Source: Argentina anserina
Lineage: Eukaryota > Streptophyta > Magnoliopsida > Rosales > Rosaceae
Assembly: GCF_933775445.1 (NCBI RefSeq)
Contig: NC_065878.1
Coordinates: 5,788,001 to 5,852,000 of the forward strand
Reading direction: 5' to 3'
Length of the DNA: 64,000 bases
The first letter of the stretch is position 1. Each line of letters opens with the position of its first letter. The notes beneath the pieces are model-generated. The model was not told where the DNA came from and did no database searches. It worked only from the letters and a program-made list of their open reading frames with translations. Both the position numbers and the translations under genes were made by a program. Positions 1 to 13,355 of this stretch are shown one piece after another.

Positions 1-185
1 TATTCATGATAGTGTCTCGGCATGACTCTTAAAGGAAGACTGGATTCTGGTTTTCGGTTGCCTTCTATGATTTGTTTTGGTGATGTATTGTGTGTTGGTT
101 GGTTGATCACATGTATATATTAGTTTAGCTTCAATTAGAACCGCTTGGAATGAATCGAATGTGTTAAGTGTGTTAATAATGTCGC
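1..185 (+). repeat. Rearranged LTR fragment
   Basis: Two blocks match the LTR-like sequence at 34,440-34,665, but in swapped order. Bases 1-131 (tattcatgatagtgtctcgg onward) match about 34,541-34,665. Bases 132-175 (ttcaattagaaccgcttgg onward) match about 34,443-34,485, which lies upstream in the other copy. The left part is cut by the window edge. It is a decayed piece of the same LTR family; the permuted order points to a tandem or rearranged copy. Confidence 0.7.
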
Positions 186-1143
186 GCAAAGTTCTCCTAT
201 TAAACTCTCACTATGCACACTGAGAGAATACAAATACATGATTTTAACCGTTTTAAAGTTTAGTTTATCACTGAAGATCATATCAGTAACAGATCAATGT
301 AAACCAAATCTGTGTGCTCAGTCGATTGCATCAAACAAATGAACAGTTATGGTGAAAGTTAGTAGTCTCATGATTAACCATCAATTTCTTTAATGTAATG
401 GACTATGAAAATGACTTTTATTTACATTAATCTGTGGCAGAGATGATCTTTATTGGTCTATTTAATTTTTCAACAGTTTAGATTTTCTTTTTACATTACG
501 AAAAGTAGGCAAATGAGAGTGACTTCGGACGCACACATACATACTAGATTGAATCCAAGTTTTTTCCAAATTTTATTCACACAATCTTATATACTAAATA
601 CACAATTTTATTATTTGATTCTATGAGTGTATTAAACTACTAAAAAAGATATTTATAGAACTCCAAACGTATTGAATGACAACCTTGAAACAAAATTGCA
701 AATGAGGAGACGGAGTTCTCTCTTCTAGTCTCTTATCCAAGTCCAACTAGTATCATGACAACAATTTTGTTCTTCAACAAAAATGTCTTATTATAGGTCG
801 TCACTCGTCAAATGAAGTAAACCTATAAAAGAAAACCATTACATATTTGATGAAAATGTGCGAATTTGTGTGCGAGCGCCATGCATGTGTAGGAAGGCTT
901 GTACGTATAAACTGGTATTCAAATATTTGCTTTTAAAATATAGTGTCGTTCTGATCTAAAAGCTAGTAGAAAGAGAGCATGCATTCCGTCAGTTTTAGTT
1001 TTAAATCCATAGATGATGAGGCGTAATACAACCCTAAGCTCTTCCTTACTAATGAATTTCACAGTACATTGCTTGCTAATGAATTTCACAGTACATACTA
1101 ACATAAGGCCATGACGCAAAAAATGCTTTGAGAAAACACATAT
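186..1143. other. Intergenic, no gene seen
   Basis: AT-rich sequence with no convincing coding frame and no terminal repeats. A short direct duplication (gaatttcacagtacat, twice between 1,054 and 1,096) is the only local structure noted. Confidence 0.5.
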
Positions 1144-3655
1144 GGTCACGTTTGGTGCAGCTTATAAGCTGCTTAACTTATGAGAAGATGCGAAGTTAGT
1201 GTTTGGTAAATACATGTGGAAGCAATTTTTCTTATAAGCCTGGGGGTTTTCCCTTGAAAATTAGAAGTTACTCCAACTCTACTTCGGCTCATAAGCCAAA
1301 GTCAAAAAACATGTGGCACTGTAGCGATTAAATGATATTTTCAAAATACCATTGGGTGTCTTCCGAAGTTTCTACAAATTACCCACCTTACCCAATCTTC
1401 TCCTTCGAGCTCCAACTCTCTTTCTCTGGGTTCTCTCTCTCGATGCTCTCTGTAAAAGTGTACAACGTCCTTCCTCCGACGCCTCCGACGCCTCCGACGT
1501 TGCTATCGCTTGTGGTTACGAGTTGGATAAGAAGGTTTTGATCTGATTAGTTTGAATTCATTTGTCTATTTTCATTCATTTTGCTGATATTGAAACTGTC
1601 AGATTGGGTAATTGGTGTTGATCAATCTATGTTTATGAAAATAAGGATTTCTTGAAATCGAGTAGTTGGTTTTACATCCAGATCAGAATGAATCAATTTA
1701 CTTATTGCATAATTCTGTATTGATAATTTTTCTGCATAGTTTAATTGGATATAAATAGTGAAGATTACGATATAATTGAGTTTTGGTTGGGAGGAGTCTC
1801 TGAAATATGCATCTAAATCTCAAGTTCTAGGTTGATCGAATTTTCTATTTAGTTTTAGAAGAGAGTATAGACTCTAATTTTTACTCACATGTTGCAGAAA
1901 AGGGTAGCAGTTGAAGAAGACTAATGAACACCACTGTAGATTTCTCATTCCCATTCCCTCCTACAAGGTATAACTTGATAGATTCCAATTGCATAAAGTT
2001 TTACTCGGCGCCAATTTGACATTCTATAAATGCTTTGGGAGGATAAGATTAGAACTATCTGAACTCGGCGATCTGCTACCAAATCATCAATTACAATAAT
2101 TATCGAGTTTACCATAAATATATAAGGTACATATATCTTTGTCAATCAATTGTAAGAGCCGTCAAATTATCTAGCTAATAGAATCTTTGATTGATAGATC
2201 AAATTGGATTCAAATTGGTATCTAGATTATAGATGCATGTATGTACGTCAAGTATGTTGTTTGATTTGTGCAAATCATCAATTATGACATGGAATAATCT
2301 AATTATTCTGTATGTGGCAAGCTTTTACTAGCACATACATGATTAATTTAAGCTGTTGAGGCTAGTCAAGTGTTTAGGTTCATTGGACCTCGCTATAGTG
2401 TGAGTTGCTATCTTCTAGTGATATGGCTAGTCAAGTGTTTAGGTTCATTTGCTGTTTTCCTCTCTCATAATTGTATCCATGTTGCTTGTTTTCAATAGAT
2501 AAGTGAAATGTAAAATGTTATAATAGATTGATGAAGTCTAAACAGATAACTGTTTTTCCTCTTTGCTTTGGAAATAGTTTTATGTGATCAATTTTTACAT
2601 TTCAATTCTTTCGTAGAAAAATCAGAAGAAAAGAGGTCATTTACCAATAACTTAAGTTGTATTATCTGAACTTGTGCAATTTAACTTACTAGTATTGCTG
2701 GGGCTGTCTACATTGCAGGAGTTCTTGCTGATGAACTGGGTACATACTCCAGTGACGTACGCCTGATGCTTCAGAGATGAAACTAACATTACGAGCCTGC
2801 AGTTTACATAACTGTAGAGATGAAATTGTACATAGAGATGGAAGAAATGTAAACACACCAAAGGGCAGATCCTGTCTAGTGAGCTAGAGTTTTTCGGTAC
2901 CATCTGTATCGATCTTTTTGTAACCAACTTATGATACCCTTTTCTGGCTGGTGACCCCCCTTTTTTAGGTTAATGCCATCTTTCATTTTAGTACATGCTT
3001 CTAATGTCGAGAACTTACGGGTAATATGCACCCATGAACCTTTTGCTTTGCCATACAATGCTAATAGTACATTCTTTCTTTGGCTCTTTCTTACTGGATA
3101 TCTCTGCAATTTCATTACCTATGCATTAACTATTAAAATCCATGAATAGATTGTGCAGAATGGAACTTATTTGGAATCAGATTCTTTTTTAACCTTGATC
3201 TCCCTGAGAAATACCAAGGATTGGCAAGTGACTTTGATTCTAGCAAATTGTTTTCCAACCAAGTTTAAATTTTTAGTAGATTTAGTTAAATGTGTTGAGA
3301 TATTTGTGTCAATGAAAAATGTATTTTGTTATCAAGTCAATGTGAAAGTAAAAATCAAAATACTAATAAAAAAAAGGAATAGAAAAAAGAGGAAATTAAA
3401 AATTTTATATTGTGTTTGTAAAGAATTAAAAAAGAAAATAATCTTAGAAAAGAGAAAAAAGACTTGAAATCATTTGATGTCCAAAAGCATAAATCAACTT
3501 AAGTTACCAAACACTTTGCACAACTTATGTCACTAAATATCATTAAAAAACAATCAATTTACCAAACAGTCATCTACTTAACTTATCATAAACTTGTTGT
3601 CATAAATAAATACAAATCAGCTTTACTTATAGTCACAACTGTGCCAAACACAGCC
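1144..3655. mobile_element. Probable TIR DNA transposon, non-coding
   Basis: The left end reads GGTCACGTTTGGTGCAGC. The reverse complement of the right end reads GGCTGTGTTTGGCACAG. Related AT-rich text with the same sense (move into 'cttataag' and 'acttatg' motifs) follows on both sides. The trinucleotide TAT flanks both ends (1,141-1,143 and 3,656-3,658), a possible 3-bp target duplication. No transposase frame is visible. A CT-rich, exon-like segment near 1,380-1,545 contains cctccgacg three times in tandem. This is a non-autonomous element of the GGCTGTGTTTGG type; the superfamily is uncertain (PIF/Harbinger-like if the 3-bp duplication is real). Confidence 0.55.
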
Positions 3656-3932
3656 TATATCAACTCTTTTTTCTTTTTGTTCTATTTTGGAAAATTTGAA
3701 CAAGTCTTTCATGAGATCATGGACAGTCAACCAAGAAAAACTGATCATAGTACAATTTTGAGTAAATGATCTACTTAAACTTGGTTGCTACAAGACATGT
3801 GTACGGTCATTTGGCTATGAAAAGAAACATAAATCCTAGATTCCTGACCCTCCAAATCACCACCAGAAACTAATATCGACCATGAAAATTCCTCCCAACA
3901 ATTGACCACAGCTTTTCCTAACAGCAGTATAC

Positions 3933-6900
3933 TTATATCAGTCCCTGTCGCTGTAGATCAGTAAACGTCTTCTTATTATAAATGTTGCCCTCCCTGTCTT
4001 CATACTCTTCTTCAAGCTCCGGGCGCCACTTGTTCACCCCTTGCCGTGCTTGTATCCTCTTCCACAATTCTTGTGCTTCCTGCGAAGTGGACATTGTCAT
4101 ACTACTGGAAAATGTTTGATCATAACTAGATTCTATTTCTTTTTCAAAACACCCAATAGAAACAAGGAACCTAGGTTTTAACTAAAAGGAAGAAAGATGG
4201 GGAAAAAAAAGGACCTCAATTGATGTGATCTCATTGAAGTTCTTGGTGTTTGGTATGCCAAGGCAACGCATTCCATGCTGATGGCGCCATTCCTTAAAGT
4301 GCCGCTCAAAAGCTCTACGCCCCCAGTAACTCTGATTGCCACATATCTCACATTTGAATTCCTGAAACACATACATATTAGTGTGAAAGAACTGATTACA
4401 TAGATGAGCATGCATAGAGTCAAATTTTGTTTCCTCTAAAATTTAGAAACTCCCCAAGCACCAGAATATGGTATAAAGATGGAAATTTAGGGCGTAATTA
4501 CCTGACCAAGACCATGAAGCTTATACAGCCAATAAGGTATGGGCTTCCCATCCCAACCCATTGGCAATTTTAGTGGATTGTAAATCTGCTGCTCATCATC
4601 ATCACTTTCAGTATCAGCCTGTGTCTCTTCCTGCACAGAAACAACCCAAGCAAGCATTTGTCAGACCCAACAACAAACATGGAAGAAATTTGAACGGAGA
4701 AAGAAAATCCAGTTATTAACATATAAAAACAAGAATAAGAATAATGTCTGGGTGGCTTGTACGTTTAAGAGTTTCGAGGAAATAAATGCACATCCTATCT
4801 ACTTACATCCTCACGTTCTGCTGCAATTTCTTCATATGTCAAAGCCTGTTTCTTGACAACGTTGTCTTTCGTTCGTTCAATAGCCTGCACAATGCAGCAG
4901 ATGATTCGTAAATAAGCACCGACGTATAAATGAAAAACAAAACTACAGGCAAGAAAGCAGAAGAGATTAAATAGCTAGGCAACTTTACCGACCTCACTCA
5001 GTAAGTCCCTTAATTTTTTTAATTTGGCTTCCAAGAAGGCAATTTCTTTAAACATTTCAACTTGCTGTGATGCAACAGCAGTCCCATTCTGTGCTGAACC
5101 ACGCGACCCTTTCGCAAAATGTTTCTTGTCCAACTTTTCCAGTGGTGTGTCCTGCAGTAAAGCAAAACTCCCTTGAACATAAGAAATTTACAACATACCA
5201 GGACTAAGATATAAAGCAAACTTTACTTTTAACAATAGCCTCAGGTAAAAGCATCCTTATTTGGCAACTTGTATGTCACCTAAATGGGCCTACACACAAT
5301 TATTAAGAATGATGATCTAGTGCTATAATATCATACAGAATACGAGTTTTCAACGACCTAATTTATAAAATTAAGTGAACCTAATTTCTTGTCAATTTAG
5401 TATCATTACCACCAAACAGGGCCAAGCATATCTAGGCCAAACACATAGTTGCCGCCCAAAATGCTGTTATTTTATATTAAAACCAAGGCATAGATAGACA
5501 GATAATACATAGATATAAAAAAAAATCAGAGAACAATCACCTTTGTAAGTAAAAGCCTCTCTGCACGTTGCTGTATGGTACCCCCTATCTTCAGACCCAT
5601 CGAAGCCAATGCCTAGATCGTAAGATGAAGAGATTAGCGTGAGACACTGAAATAGGGTTTTTATGATAAATAGATGATTCAATGCCCGGCAGGCAAACTA
5701 AAGAAATTGAAAACTAATACTGAGCTTTTAACAATATGTATTAAGTTCTTTAGCTTCTAATATGACCATTACCTCCTTCAGCTTTTCAGGACCCAATTCC
5801 ACCAGTTCTTCCACTGTGCTATAGTAGTCAAGATCAATAATAGTCTGCTGTTCTTGAGCATATTCATGATCTTGAATAGAATTTTCCCATTCTTCTACCT
5901 TACCATCTGCCCATTGTTCTTCAAATTCAGTTTCAACCTGCCACAGGAACACCATAAGTTCAGTGTTCTAAATTGATATAACCTGATGAGTAACATAATA
6001 TTGTCTCATTCAATTTGCAGCAGTCCATTTGAGACTCCCAGACGTCAAATTCAGAAATTAAACGGTCACAACATCCAATAAGTTCAATATAATAGTATAA
6101 AATATTCTGTTTTGATGTCATATATTGCTCCACATACTATCAATGTTTTAGCAAAGCCGTACACTAGACAATAAGCCATATACCGAAATATATGAACAGG
6201 CAATAAATAGATAGATCCTGATTCCATTTGAAATCTAATCAATGCCTGAAGTTTATATGTAAAAGAATGATAGTAAACAAACCTTTGCAAATATTCTATC
6301 AAGATCTTGCAGTGGCTCTGTCCGGTGGAGGAAATATACCAGATACTGAACTAGGTTTTCAATGTATTCCCTGTACAGCCTGAAGGAAACCAAACACAAG
6401 TTTCATGTCAACATACTAAAGCCACGGAGGAAGAAACAAAGCAATGATCGATATCTCTCATAGAAGAGAAATGAATACCTTGTGGACTTGAGCTTGCGAG
6501 GAATCTTATGCGGTTGTGAAAAGACATCAAGGTATGCAGAGTACTCAATGGGCTCTCCAAATTTAGAATTGATATACTGATTGTAGAGTTCATGTAAATC
6601 GAGGTATCGTCCATAAGATTCCTCACCGCTGAACTCGACTTGAGGCTCCTCCTTGAGCATTGCTTCGTGTTCCTCATGGCATCAACAACTAGTGCAGCTG
6701 GATGCCTCCTATGGTACTCACGGATCTGCACACAGCAACCAATATACAGAGCCTTTGTTAATTCTATACAAATCCAATAATATGATAGCAATTATTTGCT
6801 CTACTTGGTTTTGCCAGACACTACACTAAAGAGTAAAGTAAGCACCTCTTTCAATCGATCATAGAATGCACTGAAGACATTGGTGCCGGTGGCAGTTTGG

Positions 6901-7225
6901 CCTCCGAGAGCCGCAATCTCGTCCTTCCTGGCATTATCGTTATCCTCATAGATCTCAATCTGAAATCATCAATTCAAATTCGTAAAACCGTAGAATAAAA
7001 TTTCCACAAATATTGCAGAGAAATAGAGTGAGAGAGATGAGTGAAACTTACGAGTCTTTGTGTGGTGGAGGAGATGGTGTCGATCATGTGGCGGACACGG
7101 TGGCTCTGAGCCAAGCGTTCCTTGCCGCTCGTCGGCTCGTTCTGAAATTCCTTCACTATCAGGCGCTCCAGACGCTCCACCTCCTCGTGTGCTCCACGCG
7201 TCACCTCCAGTAGCGTTGACGACAT
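3933..7225 (-). CDS. SF3A3: Splicing factor 3A subunit 3 (SF3a60), with a 1-base frameshift
   Basis: SF3a60 is a subunit of the U2 snRNP SF3a complex needed for branch-site recognition in the nucleus; the Arabidopsis orthologue is ATROPOS. Exons on the minus strand: 7225-7052, 6959-6846, 6725-6479, 6379-6283, 5937-5773, 5612-5541, 5151-4993, 4884-4807, 4630-4502, 4361-4215, 4079-3933. All introns are GT-AG. The predicted product is about 509 residues, close to the family length. It starts [20 protein letters not shown]. Exon 3 has the conserved block ending in [17 protein letters not shown]. Exon 10 carries the C-terminal zinc finger (CEICG, then H-x5-H: HFKEWRH). The protein ends in DLQRQGLI. 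Exons 1 and 2 are phase 0, and every other exon is in phase, but exon 3 is one base short near 6,682: the frame after VVDA must shift to reach [12 protein letters not shown]. This is either a sequencing or assembly error or a disabling mutation. The start codon is chosen from the conserved N-terminus. Confidence 0.95.
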
Positions 7226-7295
7226 CTTCTTCTTCTTCTTCCCCTCCCGATTTGCAGTTAGGGCTTCGTTTCTCGGCCTCTCTCTCTCTCTCTCA

Positions 7296-7343
7296 ATATA
7301 AACACAATGGCGCTCTCAGACCCACACACGTGACTCTCACGTG
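7296..7343 (-). promoter_or_regulatory. SF3A3 promoter with two G-boxes
   Basis: Read on the minus strand, a TATA-like gtttatatt (7,296-7,304) lies about 75 bases upstream of the SF3A3 ATG, followed by a GA-rich leader. Upstream are two perfect CACGTG G-boxes (7,327-7,332 and 7,338-7,343) spaced 11 bp apart. G-boxes are known bZIP and bHLH sites; that they act here is inference. Confidence 0.5.
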
Positions 7344-7555
7344 CTCTTCACTTATTTTATTTTAATTTATAGGGAAATTTTAATATCCAAACTATCCGTC
7401 ATTAATAATTTTAATGGCAAATTAAAAAATGTACAATTTTTCATTATAAATTAAAAAAAGTCACCATTTATATCTAATTAAAAGAAAGTGATCTCAATTT
7501 TTTAGAAATTTAAAAATAGACAACAATCTTAAAACAAAATTAAAAAATAGTTATT
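7344..7555. other. AT-rich intergenic, Copia target
   Basis: Very AT-rich text (many attaaaaa runs) between the SF3A3 promoter and the Copia element. Its last five bases (TTATT) form the left target-site duplication. No coding frame is seen. Confidence 0.5.
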
Positions 7556-7736
7556 TGTTTTATGATAAAATAATTGTGTATTATTGAATGATATGGGGGC
7601 TATATAGGCATTACAAAACCATAATCCCGTAGAATTCGGAGTCCTAATCTATTATGGAGATGTTAATCTATCTCCTAACAGGAAACATATTAGGCTAAGA
7701 AACACATAAGGGTAGAATAGTAATTCTCCCGGAACA
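7556..7736 (-). repeat. Copia 3' LTR
   Basis: 181-bp LTR, partner of 14,760-14,943. On the minus strand it reads TGTTCCGGGAGAATTACT to the end. The left flank TTATT matches the right flank of the partner. Confidence 0.85.
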
Positions 7737-10351
7737 CTCTTCATTGTGTCGCATGCCTAGGTTGCATGGTGCACACATCGTTGCCTCGGTAAAAACCTTG
7801 TCAAGCAAAATAAAAACCTCTTGGGTAAAAACAAAAGCTTGATCAAAGGGAAAAAGAGCACAACGCACCATCTACATTTGATAGTATCATGAGAGGTAGA
7901 CTCCCCCTGAAGTCTACGAAACAACTCCCCCTGATTAGTGTCATAATCATGGAGTATAAAGAACAACGTATACAACGTTCATTACATGCTTCTCAAACGT
8001 AGTCTTGAGCTAATGATTAATCCTTAATCTAGCCACACATCCTTAGATCATATATGCTATACTTAGCCAAACTTAGATCTTAGGAAACAAGATTGCATAA
8101 CAACTCATAACAAGAGTTTACAATGAAAATCAGATTCTCGGATAGAATGACATTCATTCACTTAAACGACCATAACTTCTTCATCAAAATAGGTATCAGT
8201 GAACCGTAAAATGTTCTGGAAAGTAGACACCCGTGACTTTCCAATGACATAAAATTCACAGCCTAATCCGATCGGAGCAGTTCACAGTGCTCTGTTGACT
8301 CACTCAATATGATAGCTATGAATAAATGGTCGGTATCCCTGGAAAGTAGACACATAGACCTTTCCAACGGTACCAATTTTGTCATATTTCATCGAGCGAG
8401 CTGTCTTGTAGGTCTCGTTGAAGTTGACCTACGAAACTGGACAGATTCTGATTTGTCACATTCAATGTGTCTTTTACAAAAAGAATGGGGGAATGGACCA
8501 ATGAATGACTGATGTTGGTCAGAGACGGAACCGTACGCATCCTCTACGCTACCAGTGTCGACTGCTACACCAAGGCGTACGTTGTTGTTGCTGGAGCTAC
8601 TGGCGGTGTTGGTATGGATAGGATTTGTATTAGTTCACTAAGTGTATAACTAAACCCATGTCAAAGGAAGCAATGTAAGTCCAATAACGATGCATAGGCG
8701 CATAGTTAATCACGTCATAATGAAAGCAATTGTGTCCCAACAACACTAACATGTATGAATGTATAGCTCATTGAATCTCTTCAACATCTATACTTAGACG
8801 GAATAGAGAATCAAGAATTAGCTTTCATATGAACACTTATGGGTATGAGTTCTTGCAATCGATTGTACTATGTTCTCTCAAACGTCGCAATCTGATTACA
8901 TAAGCTCTCCGTGGTCTGGAGGCATTTAAAGTCCCTCTAGCCCTCTCATATATGCGTCAAGATCCCTTTACAGATATTCTATGACCACTATCATATGCTG
9001 CAAATCAGTTTTCATAGACACTACTACTGATCAAGTAGCGGAAAGTAATTATGTCCATAACGAGAGCATATAACTCATCGTAGTCAATACTAGGATAATG
9101 AGACAATCGTTGCGCTATAAGTTCTGCATATATCACATGACTTCATCTTTCTCATTACACTTGCGAACAATGACCAACATAACAAGTCTAGTTCAGCCTG
9201 TATTGATTCTTTCCACTTCGATCAAGTTGCTCATCGTTGATATTTTACAACGGAATAAGAGCATAAGCGAATACATCATCAATCATGGGAGATCAATCCA
9301 TTAAACACGCGTGCGCGTTGTATACGATCAATTCGTGAGATTTCTATTCTTCTCTAACATCAACAAAAGGAGTCTGTAGCGTCCCACAAAAACTTAGTTG
9401 ATACACATGTTTAGAGAATATCTATTGATGATGGGCGGAATACTTGTGCCTACGCACTTCACTTCTTTCTGATTTTGATTTCAGAGAATAATGGTCTCCC
9501 TCTCATCTAGGTAAGAGCCAAGACCGAAGCTATGACCCTTACTAGTCCATCTTTGCGTTTGCCGCCCTTGTTTTGTGGTGCAATACCACAGGCGCCGATA
9601 ACACCACAGTGTACGATGGTGCCATCGCCAGCTTCCTTCCCACTGTCAGGGATAGTGCCAACGGTGCTAGGACCAGGTCATATGAAATTCTCCCATATTC
9701 TGAGAGTTCCAACCTTACTGGAACATCACAGCATTTATGTGCGATCTCGTCACTTTCGCAATATCGGTAAAGTCATTGAGTATCGAATCTTTGACTTTCT
9801 AGAGGTAGATAATGCGTTGCACATTGACTCACTTTGAGTAGTGCGGGATCTTAATGAGACATAGTGCTACACCACGTCAATTCCTGGCGTTAAAACCGGA
9901 ATGGGAGCATTCCATATCTCCCCCTAACGACGGGAAGTATGTCTCATCAAAGTGACCGTCTGCTAAGTGTTGGTTATTCAAAAATTATAACCAACCAAAA
10001 TACTTAATCGTTTCTAGTAGACCCATTGAGATAACTACAATAGAGGCACATAAACAACTTTAACCAAATAGGCGTTTAGTGAAAAGAACGTTGGGATCGT
10101 ATCCAGTAACCATCTGGTATGCACTAAACACTTGGCAAGTTGTGGGTCTGAAACAAATAAGTGTCGCTGCATGCAACATCATTACATATCCCCATGCAAG
10201 AATCGGCAGGTTAGTACCCATAACCAAGTCTGAGCTCTGCTAGATCGTACAGTGAATGAACATGAAGAATAATATGTTCAACGACGATCCGAGTAGACAT
10301 GCAAAACGAAATCAACAAAGTCGTGGAGGTGAACTCTCCAACGGTATCCAA

Positions 10352-10693
10352 TCAAATATATTTGAGAGGATAGGAAGGGTGTTGAGCCCTTAGGATGATG
10401 ATCATAGCTAAGAACTTTAGCAAATGCAGCGTTTCTTGTGGAAAGCAAAGTGACGTGTGACCAACGCGTCGATGCTTTGAACCTATACCATAAAAAAACT
10501 GAAAAATGTCCGCATTCAGTTGGATAGGGTCCACTAATGTCACCTTAAATACTTTGTAAGAATGGAATGTTCTCGGTTGGAGCCTTAGAAAATAAGGACT
10601 TCCTTGAAATCTAGCAAAAGAACAAGCTTTGCAAAATGAGCGATGGGCATCAGAGATTGCCATGGAGGCATTAGAAAACACGGGAGGCAACAC
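10352..10693 (-). pseudogene. Copia integrase fragment
   Basis: A 113-codon open stretch has the layout of the Copia GAG-pre-integrase/integrase junction: a His-Cys-Cys remnant (HRSFCKACSFARFQ), a degenerate block with DPIQ where functional copies have D-x-x-GPI, and a segment ending LRAQHPSYPLKYI that corresponds to the run before the second catalytic Asp. Several key residues are changed (GDICGPI-type motif reads VTLVDPIQ). It is a dead remnant inside the 7,556-14,943 element. Confidence 0.65.
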
Positions 10694-13062
10694 AAGCTCC
10701 TATGAAGGAGGGGATGCCGCCACTGACGACCTTAATGCAATGGAGCCGCCGAAAGAGGCAGGCTCAGCATCATCGTGCATGGCACGGATAAGCACGGCCT
10801 CACCGTGTGGAGCATGGGTGAGATGGTCCTCTAATCGCTTCGTGAACATGAAAAATAGATGATCATGTGAATTGCAAAGAACTCGAATCATCATATCTTG
10901 TTCAAAATAACCAAAAAATGATCATGTCAAAACCGAGAAGACAGCAAAATTGAACCCATGATTCAAAGAATCTTGAGTTACATAAAGCTACTGTTGCAGG
11001 CAAGCAAAGCTATGTCTACAGGCTAACAAAGCTACTGTCTATGCTTGAAAAAACTATTGTCAATGAAATCTGACAGATTTATTCCTCTCCATTCTTAACA
11101 CAAATATCAAGATGAAAATCCATCATTGGCATGTATGGCCTTTAAAACTTAGCAAGGCACGAAGATAGTGTACACAATCTCCGCACGAGATCCGTAAAAC
11201 AACTACCTGCGCTGTAGGACAGTGTGGGTGGTTATGAAATTAGCAAGACACTCGATTTCACGGCGGGACATGCTCAAAATAAAATTAAGAGAGTCAACAA
11301 CGCGGTGAACTTCACTAAACAATACGCCGTAGGATATTGTAAGAGGGGGGATTGAAACAAATGGAAATCCCATCGAATGTATCACATGGCAATAGAACTA
11401 CATTCTTCAACTTAAGAGTTGGAAAAACATGGTATTGGAGCAGTTGAATACCAAACAATTTGGGTGGTAAAAACCATCCATTTGGTGCGGGTCGTCACCA
11501 ATAATAATAAAATCGTTTGAGCTATGAAACGACTTGGAGAAAACCGGAAAATTAACAAGAAAACCATGTCAAAATAACTCAAAACCGGGTGAAATTTGGA
11601 CTGGAAAACGTGGGAGTAAAAACTGCGGGAAATATGCCGGAAAAATGACGAGAAACGTCGAAAACTCGCCGGAACCGGCGGCAGTCGGAGCTATCCGGCA
11701 AGGGAGGCCTGGGCTGCTGTCCCACAGGGGATGCCGTCAGGAACCGGATGGTGGCGCCGGAAACGCCGGCATGTGGCCGGAAGGAGGCCAAAATGCCGGA
11801 AAACGTTCCGGAAATGCCGGAATAGTAACCGGTAAAAACAACGTCAATTTTGACGTTCCGAGGTCCGTTTTCCAAATTTTAAGATCCAAAAACACAATGT
11901 AGTAGTATTGGGGTCCCATGTAACCCAAAAGTGGCCAATTTAAAAACCACGTGAGTTGCAAAACGTTGACCATGTATGCTAAGCCAAAGCAAATAAAATT
12001 CTTACGAGTCCATCTTGTAAACAAGAAATACGAGAAATTTTATAGAATATGCCAATATTTAATACAACACAACCAAACTTCCAATTCCAATAGACGACTT
12101 AAGCTAAAGTCGAGCAAGAAACATGGCAATGCCAACGTCATACTTGAAAAAAATAGTAAGCAGAAAACATAGTCAAAATAGATTGACTAATCAAAAGTCC
12201 GTAGCCACAAAATCTTGCATATCGGATCGGGCGGAGCATTAGCCTGAGTCTCAAAATGTTTGCTTATTTTAGAATGGAAGAATGTTACTTTTCTATCTCC
12301 AAAATTCCCTCAAGAAATAGATACAGGTGCCAAAAATGGATGTGTAGTATGCATCAAGGTCAACTCTGATAATACAACGTCATAGACATTCATTAAATCA
12401 CTTGAAGTGTGTCCCATAGAATTCGTTATTTTTGGGATCTTTTGTCAGCAAATAGTGTTGCTTCAGAGTAATGAATTTCAACTCAAATAATTGAGTACAT
12501 AGACCTTGGAATTATCGTTTATAGACATGAGTTTAAGAAAACTCAAACATTCAAATAACAGTCGCGATGGCGACACATCCATAAGAAATGAAGGTTGTAT
12601 TGGTTTCGAATAATCGAAATATTCAAGTATGTAACCAGAATTAGAAGGGTTGGGATGTATATGGTCACAAAATAATCGATGCATATCGGCGATTCTCATG
12701 ATCGCACCCAAAACAGAGGTGTACTCAGACAACCACACGAAATCGATTTCTTCCCTTTAAATAATAACGTGACTCCCCCAGGACCGTCACACGAAAAACG
12801 TCGACCAAGAGGGGAATCATATCCCTCTTTGGTCTCATCGACGTTATAAGAAATGCCGGAAAGAAGACATGAAAAAGGCTAATAGCGCCCGATAATTTAT
12901 ATATATGTTCAAAAGCAGCAATTTTAAGAAAAAAAACATACTTGTTGGTCTGCCAAATAGACCGCATATAATTAAATTGCTCTGCAAATCAATCGTCATG
13001 CAGGAATTTGCTTGATGATATCCTTTTTTATCTTCGTCCGATGACATAAAAATCTTCTAAGG

Positions 13063-13122
13063 ATACGATCGAAATCGTATGTAGATGTCAAAAATCTTCT
13101 GAGGATACGATCGAAATCGTAT
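13063..13122. repeat. Duplicated hairpin, 42-bp period
   Basis: ATACGATCGAAATCGTAT occurs at 13,063-13,080 and again at 13,105-13,122, within a 42-bp tandem duplication that includes aaatcttct. Each copy is a perfect 7-bp inverted repeat (ATACGAT / ATCGTAT) with a CGAA loop. It lies in the Copia gag or linker region. Function is unknown. Confidence 0.7.
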
Positions 13123-13355
13123 GCAATGATTTTACTTCTCTTGAGCGAACATTTTGCTTGTGAAGTTCACGTTTCTTGCGTGAATACGCTGGAGGAGCAA
13201 TTTTGAATACTTTGATGCGGGGACTTGCGGGGTAAAAAGATGTTTTTGCGGAGCGAGTGCGGAGGAGACCATGCGGGGCTGCGAGACTGTGTGCAGGGGC
13301 TGCGATGAGGGGGCTGCAGGGGCAGCATGCATGGCTACGGAGGTGTGTGCAGGGG

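Noticed and set aside
11534..11902. 122-codon Gly/Asn-rich frame
   Set aside because: Low-complexity CCGGAAAA text on the strand opposite to the Copia coding direction. No protein motif.
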